Source: Neoarius graeffei
Lineage: Eukaryota; Chordata; Actinopteri; Siluriformes; Ariidae
Assembly: GCF_027579695.1 (NCBI RefSeq)
Contig: NC_083590.1
Span: forward strand, 15,883,656 to 15,947,655
DNA: 64,000 nt
Direction of reading: 5' to 3'
Under the pieces are notes generated by a model. That model did no database searches. It had not been told where the DNA came from and worked only from the letters and a program-made list of their open reading frames with translations. Positions 54,184-64,000 of this stretch are shown here, piece after piece. The position numbers and the translations under genes are program-made. Numbering within the stretch: position 1 is the stretch's first letter; each line of letters opens with the position of its first letter.

Positions 54184-56189
54184 AAAGTGTACAAATAAAA
54201 ATACTCTGAAATAAAAGTTAAATATCATTCAACAAAAGTCCGGAATGCTACCAGCACTTCAGAATATATTTAAATAGTTTTATCCCCATTTCTGTCTTAA
54301 TCATCTTCACTATCACTATCTTCCCATTCAGGATCAGAGTCCATGCCCAGCTCAAAAAGGGCCCTACTGAGATTCTCCCTGGTGCTTGCCACACCTTATC
54401 CCTCAACTTGGACATTTTTGTTCATTAAGCCTTCCTCTTCATCATCTTTCTCCTCAGTGAGGTTGACTTGGATTCCGGTGCTGATGAGCGTTGGCATGCT
54501 GACCTCAGCATAATCTTTACCCCCCAACTCTGGGAAGAGTTTTGAGAGATGGGAGGTTCCTGGTGTGTTTCTGTCTCCACACTCCAAGTAGGAGAGCATT
54601 ATTCAAAAACTGTTCATATTATTATTAGCCTAAGTATGCCTGCATAATAGACAAGCTATATTAATTTCTCAGACATTTGCTCTATTATTATTATTACAAC
54701 ATATTGCATCTTTTTTATTCATTAGTGCATGCCAGACGCTAATGCACCAATGAAAACTGATTTGCGCACCGAAAATAATCAGTAATAGGCTATACAAGCT
54801 CACATATTGCATCATGAGGCATTCCTGGCTTGTAAATCTCTTATTTTCGGTGCATGACACATTCACGCAACTGAGCATGCTATGAATTAACAACGACAAC
54901 GGTCTGCAGTGGGGCTACACAATTAAACACTCAGCGAACATTTTTCCATTTGTGTATGAAAATACACTCCAACGACTCAGTTTGGTTTCATTTACAACCA
55001 ACGGTGTCTTTTGAAGCCAGCATGTAATTGAATGGGAGAAGACTGGTTTACCGGAGACAAAATAAGCGTTATCTCTGCTTCTGTTCCCTCCGACGGCCCA
55101 GACACACTACTGCCTCCGCTGAGTGTGCGCACACCGCATGTCGGGGCTGCGGATGAGTTAGGGCCAATTTATGCTGACAACCCAGTCCTCACAGACGGCG
55201 TCGCAGATGGCGTCTGCGAAGCCCCCCCCCCTTTGCAGATGCTCTGCGCGCATCTCCCAAAAATTGTGACCACCGCAGACAGCCTCGCAGACAGCGTCGC
55301 AGACAAGAGGGCTCTGATTGGTCCACTCTACATCCGCTGTACACGCACTTCCGCTTCCCTACTTCCCCGGTTTGGTTTGTTTTCACGACCGCCATTTTTA
55401 AAAACACGAGCGAAGATGGAGCAGCATGAAGAGCGGTTGATTGAGGAAGTGATTTCTAGATCCTTCAGCTGCATCTTGATCAAAGTGCGAACTCGTCCAG
55501 TCGCCATTGTTGTTGGTGTTGAATGACCTGTTGCTCAGTAACCGGAGGATAAACACTCCACTAACCACACCCACCAACTACTCCTAGCGATTTCGCGACT
55601 TTGCGCCCCCTTGCGTTGTGGCAGTGAATAACATTGCGCACGCCTATACTCCCCGCTCAACGATAAATTACAACTGTCTGTGAAAAGCTATCTGTGAAAG
55701 CCTTGTCGCAAGAGCATGCAGAGGCCTTTACTCTCCCTTGATCAATGAAGTGGGCGGGGAATTTGTGGTTATTATCGGTACAAACAGCGCGAATCACAAC
55801 TTAAATGAGTGCGGTTCAGTTTGACATTATTGTCAGTCCGTTAGATAAACATTTAATTTTATTAAAATAGAAAATTAATATTTAGAGCCTGTGGGCTACA
55901 AAAATGGTCATTAAAGTAGCTGGCTGGACTTAATTGTGTAGTCGGCTGTATGGCCGGCAGCCGGCGCTTGTGGAAAGCCCTGTATTACTACAGCTACGGT
56001 TGTGTTTAGTGAGAAGGAGGAAGCAATGTGCTTGTGAAACTGGACAGAAGAGCCTGTGGGAATGATGTGTTTGTGGGACTGATAATTATTTAACAAGGTC
56101 ATTTCATTGGTGAGTAATAACAGGGGAGCCAAGTGGTTGAGGCCCAGGTCCAGCAACTCACTGAAGCCCTTGTCCAAATCTTGACCCGA

Positions 56190-56620
56190 CATGTCACACC
56201 TACAACTTCATTCCCAACTCCAGTGGCATAAGTTGTTCCCCTCATTCTGCAGCCTCACAAGTTCACAGGAGACCCTTCCAGTGTAGAGGATTTCTACTTC
56301 AGCGCTTCCTCTATATGGCTGATCAGGAGGGCACCTCCAACCAGTCCATAATCACCCAGGTCCTGGGTTTGCTCACTGGCAAAGCCCTCAAGTGGTCTAC
56401 AGCTGTATGGTAGAGAGGCGGTGAATCGATCTCTTCCTGCAACCGCTTCATCACAATGTTCAGGAGAGTGTTTGACAATGCCCCTGAGGGAAAGGAGATT
56501 GGAGAACTGCTACTGGCAGCTAAACAAGGAGGGAGACAAGCGGTGGAATATACCCTCGAGTTCTGCATGTTGGCTGTGGGAGTGGGGGGAATGAGGCTGC
56601 ATTTTGCCAGGGCCTCAGTG
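56190..56620 (+). pseudogene. Ty3/gypsy Gag fragment
   Basis: Reads in broken frames as a chromovirus/sushi-like Gag: LQPHKFTGDPSSVEDFYF, then ADQEGTSNQSIITQVLGLLT-GKALKWSTAV, and after a frameshift FITMFRRVFDNAPEGKEIGE-LLLAAKQGGRQAVEYTLEF. There is no LTR or pol nearby, so this is an isolated, truncated piece. Confidence 0.75.
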
Positions 56621-57854
56621 TGGAAGTACTCACCGAGCTGGCATGTCAGGATGATGAATAATATGATGTCATAATGTGATAATCAAGATAAAATGTGAAA
56701 TCTTTCTCAGCCGCTTTCTTTTGTCTTTTCACAAACAGATTTTATGTGAGATTATTATTATTAATGACAGCACTTTTATTCTATTTCTTGGTAATTAAAG
56801 TGGACTGGACTTGCAGTGTAACTTCAGAACAACAAAACGTCAAGAGTCTCCCTGAACGAGTAAACATTTCAATTTCACTGTTTGCTTTTTCAATTTAAAA
56901 TTCATCTCAAAGAGCCGAATCAAAGAGTCGATTCATTCCCTGAACGACACATCACTCGGAGTGAATCAGTTCTTCTGAAGTGACTGTTTCTCTTTCAGCT
57001 GAGACGCCGTTTTGTTGCTGTTGGGAGAAAATAATAATAAAAACTCCAACTCCAGGCGGAACCGGTGAGATTAATGAAGCCCAGCATGGAGTGCTGAGTA
57101 AAAGTGAGTGCTGTGTTGGAGAGAAATGTGGTTGTATTTGACTGAGCTCGTGTAAAAACAGCAGTAAAACTGCGGAACTGAAATCACCTGAGAAGGTGTT
57201 TAATGGTTAAATACAGGTGCAATGTCCTGCATCAGTGACCAGTGTTTTCTCATAAGGAGTGTCTTTAGGCTGCTTTCTTCCCTCTGCATGTTTTTCAAGC
57301 GCATGTTGTTTTCACTGTGTCTGTTGTGTAAATTTCAGCATTTCCATTTAAAGGGACTGACTGCAAAGGCATCTGAAATTTTATATATATGTATGTATGT
57401 GTGAATGGAATTTTCCTATGTCTCCCAAGAGCAGTATCATGCGGAAGAAATTTGATCATTTTGAGGTGCTGAAGGTTGTTTTTTTTCCTCATGATAAAGA
57501 GTTTTGCTGAACTGTGGTGTGACCGGTTCGACCTGTCTGGGTTTTAGAAAACCTGTGTGGACATGAAGTTACTCAGGATTACACCCACTGATAGGAATGC
57601 AGATCTAACCAGTGAACATTATAGTTATAGGGACTGTATGTATAAAGACAGTATTCAGATCTTTACAAAGGATTTGCAAACAGACGCCACAGGTTCTGCA
57701 GTCGCTGTGCCCAGTTACCAGGTGGAAATTAGTCCGAGAACTTCTGATGGTTTGAGTGTCTGTATGATGAAATTGTTTGCCATAATGTTGGCATTAGAAT
57801 GGACTGAACAGGTAAACTGCAGAAATATATTAATCTGTAATGATTCCGTGTCAG

Positions 57855-58227
57855 GGCGGCACGGTGGTGTAGTGGTTAGCACTGTCGCCTCACAGCAAGA
57901 AGGTCCTGGGTTCGAGCCCCAGGGCTGGCGAGGGCCTTTCTGTGTGGAGTTTGCATGTTCTCCCCGTGTCCGCGTGGGTTTCCTCCGGGTGCTCCGGTTT
58001 CCCCCACAGTCCAAAGACATGCAGGTTAGGTTAACTGGTGACTCTAAATTGACCGTAGGTGTGAATGTGAGTGTGAATGGTTGTGTGTCTGTGTGTCAGC
58101 CCTGTGATGACCTGGCGACTTGTCCAGGGTGTACCCCGCCTTTCGCCCATAGTCAGCTGGGATAGGCTCCAGCTTGCCTGCGACCCTGTAGAAGGATAAA
58201 GCGGCTAGAGATAATGAGATGAGATGA
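57855..58227 (+). mobile_element. tRNA-derived SINE, copy 2
   Basis: Same element as 11879-12249, with a better preserved B-box (GGTTCGAGCCC) and tail (GATGAGATGAGAT). It is flanked by the perfect 13-bp TSD GATTCCGTGTCAG (57842-57854, 58228-58240). Removal restores the LINE RNase H codons exactly. Confidence 0.95.
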
Positions 58228-58883
58228 GATTCCGTGTCAGCACTTAGGAGCATGAAGACAGCTTCAACTAGAAATCAAGATCTGCTTTATGAAATCTTGT
58301 TTACCAGTTCAAGAATGGTTAATCAGGGGAAAAATATCACATTCATTTGGGTCCCAGCACATTCAGGCATCCAGGGGAACGAGAGAGTGGACAAACTCAC
58401 AAAAGAAGCAGTCAAAAAAGAAACTGTTGAAGCGAGCATCAAATTATCAAAATCAGAGGGAAAAGCATAGTGTGGAGAACATACCTGTCAACTTTGAGGT
58501 TTGAAAAAAAGGGATATTTCCCAGATTTTTAACTCAAAATAAGTGAAAATTTCAGAAAGTCATACCCTTCACCAAAAGTGGGTGTGTAGTTGAATTGGGG
58601 GGGGGGGGGGGGGGGATTTTCTATCTAGTATTTGTGATTTCCTGTACTCTGGTGCATGTTGGTGATAGCCAAGACCCAAACTCAATATGCTTATGGTTTA
58701 TAGAGTGCATTTGTGAATAAACTATACATTTATTTTTATTTACTTTCAGTGGTACCAGTTATTTCCCAAATTAAGGGCTAAAATATGTATGTTAAAATAA
58801 GAAAGGTCATTATATAACCAGTCAATAAATTCAATTCCATTGCAATTTATTATGGTTTTGCCATAGTCATGGCCTCGGAACAC

Positions 58884-58927
<44 letters not shown>
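58884..58927 (+). repeat. (GATA)n microsatellite
   Basis: About eleven GATA units. Confidence 0.95.
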
Positions 58928-59244
58928 GAGTAATATAAGACATTAAACCAAGAGTGATTTAAAATGGGTAAGTTTCAGATAGAAAATAAAATAGACAATG
59001 AGTGGATAAAACAGTTAATACACCAATTAGTTTACACTAGGCTATTTATGAGGTCTTAGCCAGGACATACTTAATGTAAACATGTGTAGCTTACCTTTGA
59101 TTATTTGGGAGGCTTTCGTTTTCCCCATGGAACATTTCTTTGCGATGGAAGAGTCTGGGAACATTCCAGCCACGCATCATCAAAGAAAGAGGGGCTAATG
59201 TTTTTCTTAGCTATTAGCATCGCCATCTTCACCTCAGACCTATT

Positions 59245-59357
59245 CAGTGTTGCCAGATACTGTTGACGTTTTCCAGCCCAAAATATGTTCAAAACCCTCC
59301 AACATGCACTTGAAACCACCCAACTTGGGTGGGAAACTGCCCAATCTGGCAACACTG
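59245..59357. mobile_element. CAGTGTTGCCA MITE, copy 2
   Basis: 113 bp, ends CAGTGTTGCCAGAT and ATCTGGCAACACTG. Flanks GACCTATT and GACCTAAT match at 7 of 8 bases. Confidence 0.88.
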
Positions 59358-59877
59358 GACCTAATCACTTGTTCAGCCTCGCCTCCGGACGTAGTTCTGT
59401 AATTACTGATGCCTGAGAGGGCGGGGACGTGAATTCATGGCCCGACTTCCTGCTGTAAACTCCTGTCAGAGGCGCGTCATGAATTCTGGACCTACCGACT
59501 TTTTTATATTGTGAAAATACGGGACTTTTATATAATGTGAAAATATGGGATTTTTCGGGAAAATAAAAAAAACAGGAAGACAGCGGGAAATAAGTCAAAA
59601 TAAGGGATTTCCCGGGAAAAACGGGAGGGTTGACAGTAGGGCTGCACAATTAATCAAATTTAATCGAAAATCGCGATTTTGCCTGCCACCATTAAATTAA
59701 ATGAAAATCGCGATTTATTTCCATTTAAAATGCGAGCTCTGCTGCATATCTGATCAAGCATTTTTTGACCAGTACTCTGCCAAACCATTAGGGGGCGAAC
59801 CGACGCATGTAAGGTTTCATTACTCTGCCTAAGTAAGCAAGCAAGCCAAGTGCGCAGAGCTTCAGTGCAGCGGTATC

Positions 59878-59968
59878 CAGTGTTGCCAGATTGGGCGGTT
59901 TTAAGTGCATTTTGGCGGATTTGAACATATTTTGGGCTGGAAAACATCAGCAGTGTCTGGCAACACTG
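59878..59968. mobile_element. CAGTGTTGCCA MITE, copy 3
   Basis: 91 bp, inverted relative to copies 1 and 2, with perfect TSD GCGGTATC (59870-59877, 59969-59976). Confidence 0.93.
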
Positions 59969-60517
59969 GCGGTATCTTCTTCAAGGGGTGATCGCGTGAG
60001 AGTAGGTAACAGATTGAGTGTATTTAGCACTGGAGGCAATGTTGTGACCTGCCTTCGCTCATGTTTAAAGGGATAGTTCGGGATTTTTGACATGAATCTG
60101 TATGGCATCCCCATCAATAGTGTCGTGCAAACACACTGACTTACCCCTGACAGCATCCTGTGAGTCCAGTTCTTGTCCAGTTTTGGTCCAGACGAAAGTA
60201 GTCCGGCAAGTTTGTTGGGGTCACGAAAGTAAAACGTTTTTCGTCTCAAAACAGTATGTGTTCAAAAGAGTGATATATTTGCATCACAAAACTGTTGCCA
60301 AATAAAAAGTCAGACCTCGAAATCGCTTGGCACTATTTTCTCTCCCTCGGTATCACTGCGCGCTGTCATGTTGACATCTGCGCAGGAATCAACACCTTTC
60401 CCATTGTTTGGCAGTGATTAGGAGTTCAGATCAGCGGCGCTAACAAGCTAATTTGAGAGCAAGAACAGCGACAAATTTATCACCTTCTATAACCTATACA
60501 ATAATATATTTGTGAAA

Positions 60518-60613
60518 ATGGTGCGCACTTGCGACTATCCAGGCTGTAGCAACAAAGATGTGGCTGAATCTCCGCACACATTTCACTGTCGTAGTCAGAC
60601 ATGTTGTCGCTAA
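60518..60613 (+). pseudogene. THAP zinc-finger start (Kolobok transposase remnant)
   Basis: MVRTCDYPGCSNKDVAESPH, then TFHCRSQ. This matches the N-terminus of THAP fingers (MVxxC, x4 C spacing). The frame stops soon after, and the rest of the C2CH finger and the transposase are absent because of internal deletion and the hAT insertion at 60635. Confidence 0.7.
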
Positions 60614-60634
60614 CTTTGCTAGCAGTAAACAATG

Positions 60635-61533
60635 TAGTGATGTGTCGGTCGCGAACGATCCGGTTCAAAGAGCCGGCTCTTTGAAGTGAATGACGGGAGC
60701 CGGCTCTTCGGTGGGAGCCAAGTTGGGGAGCCGAATTAGTTTTTTGTCCTTAGGTGCCTCAGAGAGAGAGAGAGAGAGAGTTCAGCTTAGCTGAAGGATG
60801 ATTGTCTATTTGACAACCATGATCATTGTTTTATTGCCGTGAATTCCTAAAGCTCATGATATAAATTGTCGCTCATAAATTGACAGGTTCGGTCGGCAAC
60901 CGCCTTGGCATGGCCAGATTGATCTGTGGTATACAACGAGACAGCAGTCATTATAACAGGAGCATATTTGCTGTTCCAGCGGCTTCTCATTACTGGTGGA
61001 GCAGAGTGCGGCACTTTTTTCTCTTTTTACATGCGCTCAAGGTGCCACATATTTTGTTGCACATTGTTCTGTGTTTGTTAAAATAATTTCCAACTTTGCT
61101 TCATAGTTTCTTAGGCCTGATTTATACTTCATAATTTATTTTGTGGCATTTTGTTCAAGGTCGAGTGTGAAATAAAGCCATAAAGGATAAACAGTTGATG
61201 TCTTCTGTGTATTTTATATTGGTAATATAACACAGTTTTGCATTATGTTTGTGAGAAAATAATTTATTAATTGGTAAGTAAGTTTTATTTCTATAGCTAG
61301 ACACTGCTATACTTTACAAAGCTTTACAATGGCTACAAAAACTAAAAAATAAAATGGAAAACATCCTTTTGATAAAATATAAATAATAATGTAATTAATT
61401 AACTAGTTAATTGCAGCAATTAAATGAAAAATAAAATCTCAGGAGCCGTTTGGGAGCCGAAAGAGCCGGCTCCTTATAGTAAGAAGAGCCAAAAGAGCCG
61501 GCTCCCGAAAAAGAGCCGAAATTCCCATCACTA
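60635..61533. mobile_element. hAT element (TAGTGATG ends) inside the Kolobok-like element
   Basis: Ends TAGTGATGTGTCGG and TTCCCATCACTA are flanked by AAACAATG (60627-60634, 61534-61541). Subterminal repeats of AGAGCCGGCTC at both ends (60668-60730 and 61450-61515) look like transposase-binding sites. No transposase, 899 bp. Confidence 0.92.
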
Positions 61534-62586
61534 AAACAATGAATGAAACAGCCGTGGCTGTCACCTGGCGGCAGCGCGCAGTGATAAGAAGGGAGAGAAA
61601 ATAGTGCCAAGCGATTTCGAGGTCTGACTTTTTATTTGGCAACGGTTTTGTGATGCAAATATATCACTCTTTTGAACACATACTGTTTTGAGACGAAAAA
61701 CGTTTTACTTTCGTGACCCCAACAAACTTGCCGGACTACTTTCGTCTGGACCAAAACTGGACAAGAACTGGACTCACAGGATGCTGTCAGGGGTAAGTCA
61801 GTGTGTTTGCACGACACTATTGATGGGGATGCCATACAGATTCATGTCAAAAATCCCGAACTATCCTTTTAAAGCCAGAGCATGTTGATAGGCTGGTCTT
61901 TCTAGCTAAAAACTTGTAGGCCTCAGTATAATGTTATGTAATTGTTGCAATTGAGTTTTCACTTCCTTCATCCTTTGGTAATTTCTTGGATAAATTTCAT
62001 TTATTTGTCATTTGGAAATCAGAATTTCTCTTTTAAATTTCATTCTGCACTGAAAGCTGTTCATATTGTTTGTTTGAATATAGTGAAATAAAATTTAAGT
62101 GATTTCCCTAACATCAAGAATAATTGTGATTAATAATCGTGATTACAATTTTGATCAAGATAATCGTGATTATCATTTTTTTCCATAATCGTGCAGCCCT
62201 AGTTGACAGGTATGGTGGAGAAAGGGAAATCAACAGTGGTAACAGCTATAGGATAACGGGGGGAAAAAAAGGGAGACATTTGCACTCAATCCAAAACAAA
62301 GTATGTTCAGAAGATCAAACCAGAAAGAGCAAATGTTTGTTTACTTTTTATGACTGGTTCTTTTTGCACATACAGTGATCTCATGCGTTCAGTGTGACCG
62401 ATAAACTCTCGTGGAGTTGTGACTGTCAGCCAGTTCAGACTTTCAGACTTTAAACCAACTTTTGATATTGTGGATGCTGCACTCCCCTGGGTCTTTTGTT
62501 TACTTGCGCAATGCCGGAGGAAAAGAAAGAGAGGGAAACGTGCTGAAGTTCTGTCCTGCTCATGACAGAGAATCAGGAAGTCTCCT

Positions 62587-62778
62587 CTGACCAGCATCCT
62601 GCTCGCTAATGTTCAGTCTTTGGACAACAGACTGGATGAGCTGCATGCATGGATTAAACACCAGAGGGACATCAGAAACTGCTGTGCTTTGGCGTTCACA
62701 GAGATGTGGCTGGAGCCCTGCGTTCCCGACTGTGCAGTCACACCGGAGGGTTTCACTGTTTACGGGAGGGGTGTGTGA
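62587..62778 (+). pseudogene. LINE endonuclease N-terminal fragment
   Basis: An open frame without an internal Met start reads LTSILLANVQSLDNRLDELH, then RDIRNCCALAFTEMWLEPCV and VTPEGFTVYGRG. It matches the first beta-strand and the catalytic ET(M)W motif of APE endonucleases in CR1/L2/Rex-like fish LINEs. It ends at TGA 62776, where homology also ends, so the copy is truncated there. Upstream (62500-62586) a Lys/Arg-rich stretch is its usual linker. Confidence 0.78.
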
Positions 62779-64000
62779 TTTATGATTAATTCTTCAAGGG
62801 CCACAGAAGTTTGCATCTTAGCAAAGCATTGAACTGAACTAGTTCCATGAAACAAAAGATGAATATATCTTTTCTCTGTTACTGCTTTTGTATTCTTGTT
62901 TCTTTCTCTGTAAGATCAAAACATTAGGGGTATAACTCCATGCTCACTATCATGGAGTCGAGCCCATGCGTTCTAAGGCGAAGATAGCTAAGCGCTAGCT
63001 AGAATGATTTAGTTATCTGTCCAGCAAAATGACATCCTCTAACCTTGCTCTATCTTGCAGTTGCACTCACTCAGCAGGCTTTCCTTTTCTTTTACACTTG
63101 TGGGAGAGTCGAGTCCACCATGTTTGCCCATTCTGACTTGTTTTGGTTAAAAGTAGAATCGTAAAACGCGGGATGCTTTTTATCTCGGCAAAACGTTTAC
63201 ACACAGGATACACGTGGTGTGTGTGTGTGTGCGCAGCAGTGAAACATCTCGAAACTCCAACAGCAATAGAAATAGAATGTTTTACCCAGAATTCAACTTT
63301 GCAGTCAGAACCTTTAACTGATGTGGATTTTTTTACACACCAGATTCTCTGTGTTCTTGGCCATGCTGATGCCAAACAAATTGAGGAAACGTAACCCAAG
63401 GAGCTGCTGACTCTGGGTTATTATCGGTTTGTTCCTGTGTCTTTCAGGGAGACCGTGAGCTGGACTAGTGAATAGAGTAAAGTCTGCCTCAGAAAACAAG
63501 ATTCCACGTCTCAGCATTTTCAGCACAACTGACAAAATATATTTAGTATCACGGTCCATGTGATCCCTCAGTAAAAACAGATCATGGATCATTCACGGTG
63601 TAAAACAGGCATATCACACAGCCCTACTTTAGGCTCACAGAACTCATCTCTGTTCAGTGCAACTGACTTCAGACTGACTGACTTCTGGATCAGAATTTAT
63701 TCAAACTAAAACCCATTTAATGCTGGTAAAGAGAAAGTAGTATTAGACTTAAAGTAGCCCTTCTATTAACTACAGATGATTTTAGTCGCCTCCTGCTTCA
63801 GCTTTTTTAGTGAAGCCATCACAGCTGACCTGCTTGGACTTCAAACTGTGTCTCCTCCTTTCCAGCAGAGGTCTCAATCCCCTGATTACTGAGCTGGTCA
63901 CCTCACCTCCTGTCTGGAGGTACACACACGTCTTGTGCATAATCATTAAAACGACTCTTACTCTGAATCCTCCTGCTTCTTAATTTTGGAGTCTTTCGCA
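62779..64000. other. Unassigned stretch at window end
   Basis: Contains a GT tract at 63212-63231. No recognisable domain on either strand. Confidence 0.4.

Larger units (their letters stand above)
51160..55982. mobile_element. Large hAT-like element with 6-bp flanking repeat
   Basis: Ends CAGGGCTTTCCACTAAGG and CGCTTGTGGAAAGCCCTG are flanked by TATTAC (51154-51159, 55983-55988). A second hAT (51429-54183) lies inside. On the minus strand a 67-codon ORF (54396-54599, LSYLECGDRNTPGTSHLSKL) may be transposase-related. At about 55155-55640 a GC-rich block contains a start MEQHEERLIEEV (55416) resembling the MADF protein of Harbinger elements, so another insertion is possible there. Confidence 0.78.
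60069..61868. mobile_element. Kolobok-like element: TTAA target, ~290-bp TIRs, THAP exon
   Basis: Flanked by TTAA (60065-60068, 61869-61872), with inverted ends A(G/A)GGATAGTTCGGGATTTTTG. The arms stay almost identical for about 290 bp. Each arm yields the same 67-codon ORF (60102-60305 plus, 61632-61835 minus). Just inside the left arm lies a THAP-type exon start (60518). TTAA target plus THAP domain is the Kolobok signature. It carries a later hAT insertion at 60635-61533. Confidence 0.85.
59637..62201. mobile_element. hAT element (TAGGGCTGCACAATTA ends)
   Basis: Ends TAGGGCTGCACAATTAATC and ATAATCGTGCAGCCCTA are flanked by the perfect TSD GTTGACAG (59629-59636, 62202-62209). It is 2.57 kb, of which most is the Kolobok-like insertion at 60069-61868. 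No transposase of its own. Confidence 0.92.
58480..62214. mobile_element. hAT element (CATACCTGTCAAC ends), outer layer of a stack
   Basis: Ends CATACCTGTCAAC and GTTGACAGGTATG are flanked by GTGGAGAA (58472-58479, 62215-62222). No transposase. It contains a G-run (58598-58614), a (GATA)n tract (58884-58927), a MITE (59245-59357) and the hAT at 59637-62201. Confidence 0.9.
57557..62345 (+). pseudogene. LINE RNase H domain, split by SINE and a hAT stack
   Basis: Three pieces of one frame. 57640-57854 has AVAVPSYQVEISPRTSDGLS and LFAIMLALEWTEQVNCRNIL-ICNDSVS. 58241-58471 has ALRSMKTASTRNQDLLYEIL and ITFIWVPAHSGIQGNERVDK. 62223-62345 has EINSGNSYRITGGKKGRHLH. The gaps are filled by the SINE (57855-58227) and the hAT (58480-62214). 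Residues such as ND-SVSAL and VPAHSGIQGNE are the RNase H core found after RT in I/Jockey-type LINEs. The first catalytic region (DGS) is degraded. Confidence 0.82.

Noticed and set aside
55032..55526. 164-codon plus-strand ORF
   Set aside because: GC-rich repeat-derived sequence with GCAGACGGCGTC-type tandem words. Only the MEQHEERLIEEV start looks coding, and it belongs to a transposon remnant.
57855..57935. Possible tRNA gene
   Set aside because: A-box and B-box motifs are present, but they belong to the head of a SINE with a body, repeat tail and perfect TSD. No intact cloverleaf with an acceptor stem was found.
60102..61835. Two identical 67-codon ORFs on opposite strands as a duplicated gene
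   Set aside because: They are the two arms of the Kolobok-like terminal inverted repeats, with no coding signature.

Overview
The window reads as teleost fish genomic DNA, most likely from a catfish (order Siluriformes). That placement is an inference. It rests on two copies of a tRNA-headed SINE ending in GATGA-type repeats, which I associate with catfish genomes, on the 174-bp ribonuclease-inhibitor-type LRR exons of the fish-expanded NLRC3-like family, and on many Tc1, hAT, Kolobok and Harbinger-type DNA transposons. No complete host gene is visible. The only clear host coding material is four LRR exons of one NLR-type immune receptor gene at 8070-14707. Almost everything else is mobile DNA, much of it nested with target-site duplications (TSDs) that can be read directly.

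Layout. (1) 1-6590: a minus-strand APE-type non-LTR retrotransposon split by a 3.4-kb DNA element (645-4091, TSD CTG). That element holds a 688-bp near-perfect palindrome and a complete Tc1-type element (1974-3462). (2) 8070-14707: plus-strand LRR exons whose introns hold a hAT-like element, a SINE and a TIR element abutting a splice acceptor. (3) 17908-33998: a Ty3/gypsy element of the Gmr1 type (integrase upstream of reverse transcriptase, SCAN-like Gag), 5-bp TSD CAGAC. Its 5' end is interrupted by a full-length minus-strand endogenous retrovirus (18886-28642) with gag, pol and env and almost identical LTRs. (4) 34004-36848: mostly unassigned, with one Tigger/pogo-like MITE. (5) 36849-46082: a Tc1-type element carrying two independent insertions. 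One of them contains a hAT that itself received three further hATs, one of which contains a LINE fragment. (6) 48855-49106: a hAT-Charlie-like MITE. 51160-55982: a large hAT-like element with another hAT inside, then a truncated gypsy gag at 56190-56620. (7) 57557-62345: a LINE RNase H remnant split by a SINE and by a hAT stack (hAT > hAT > Kolobok-like THAP element > hAT). (8) A LINE endonuclease fragment at 62587-62778, then unassigned sequence.

Working together: the NLR exons would be spliced into the C-terminal LRR region of a cytosolic receptor. Retroviral gag and pol are in one frame separated by a UAG, which suggests stop-codon readthrough. Most transposases are broken, so most elements here would need proteins supplied from elsewhere. 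The nesting gives a relative order of insertion that can be read from TSDs alone. All family names come from motif recognition, not database search.
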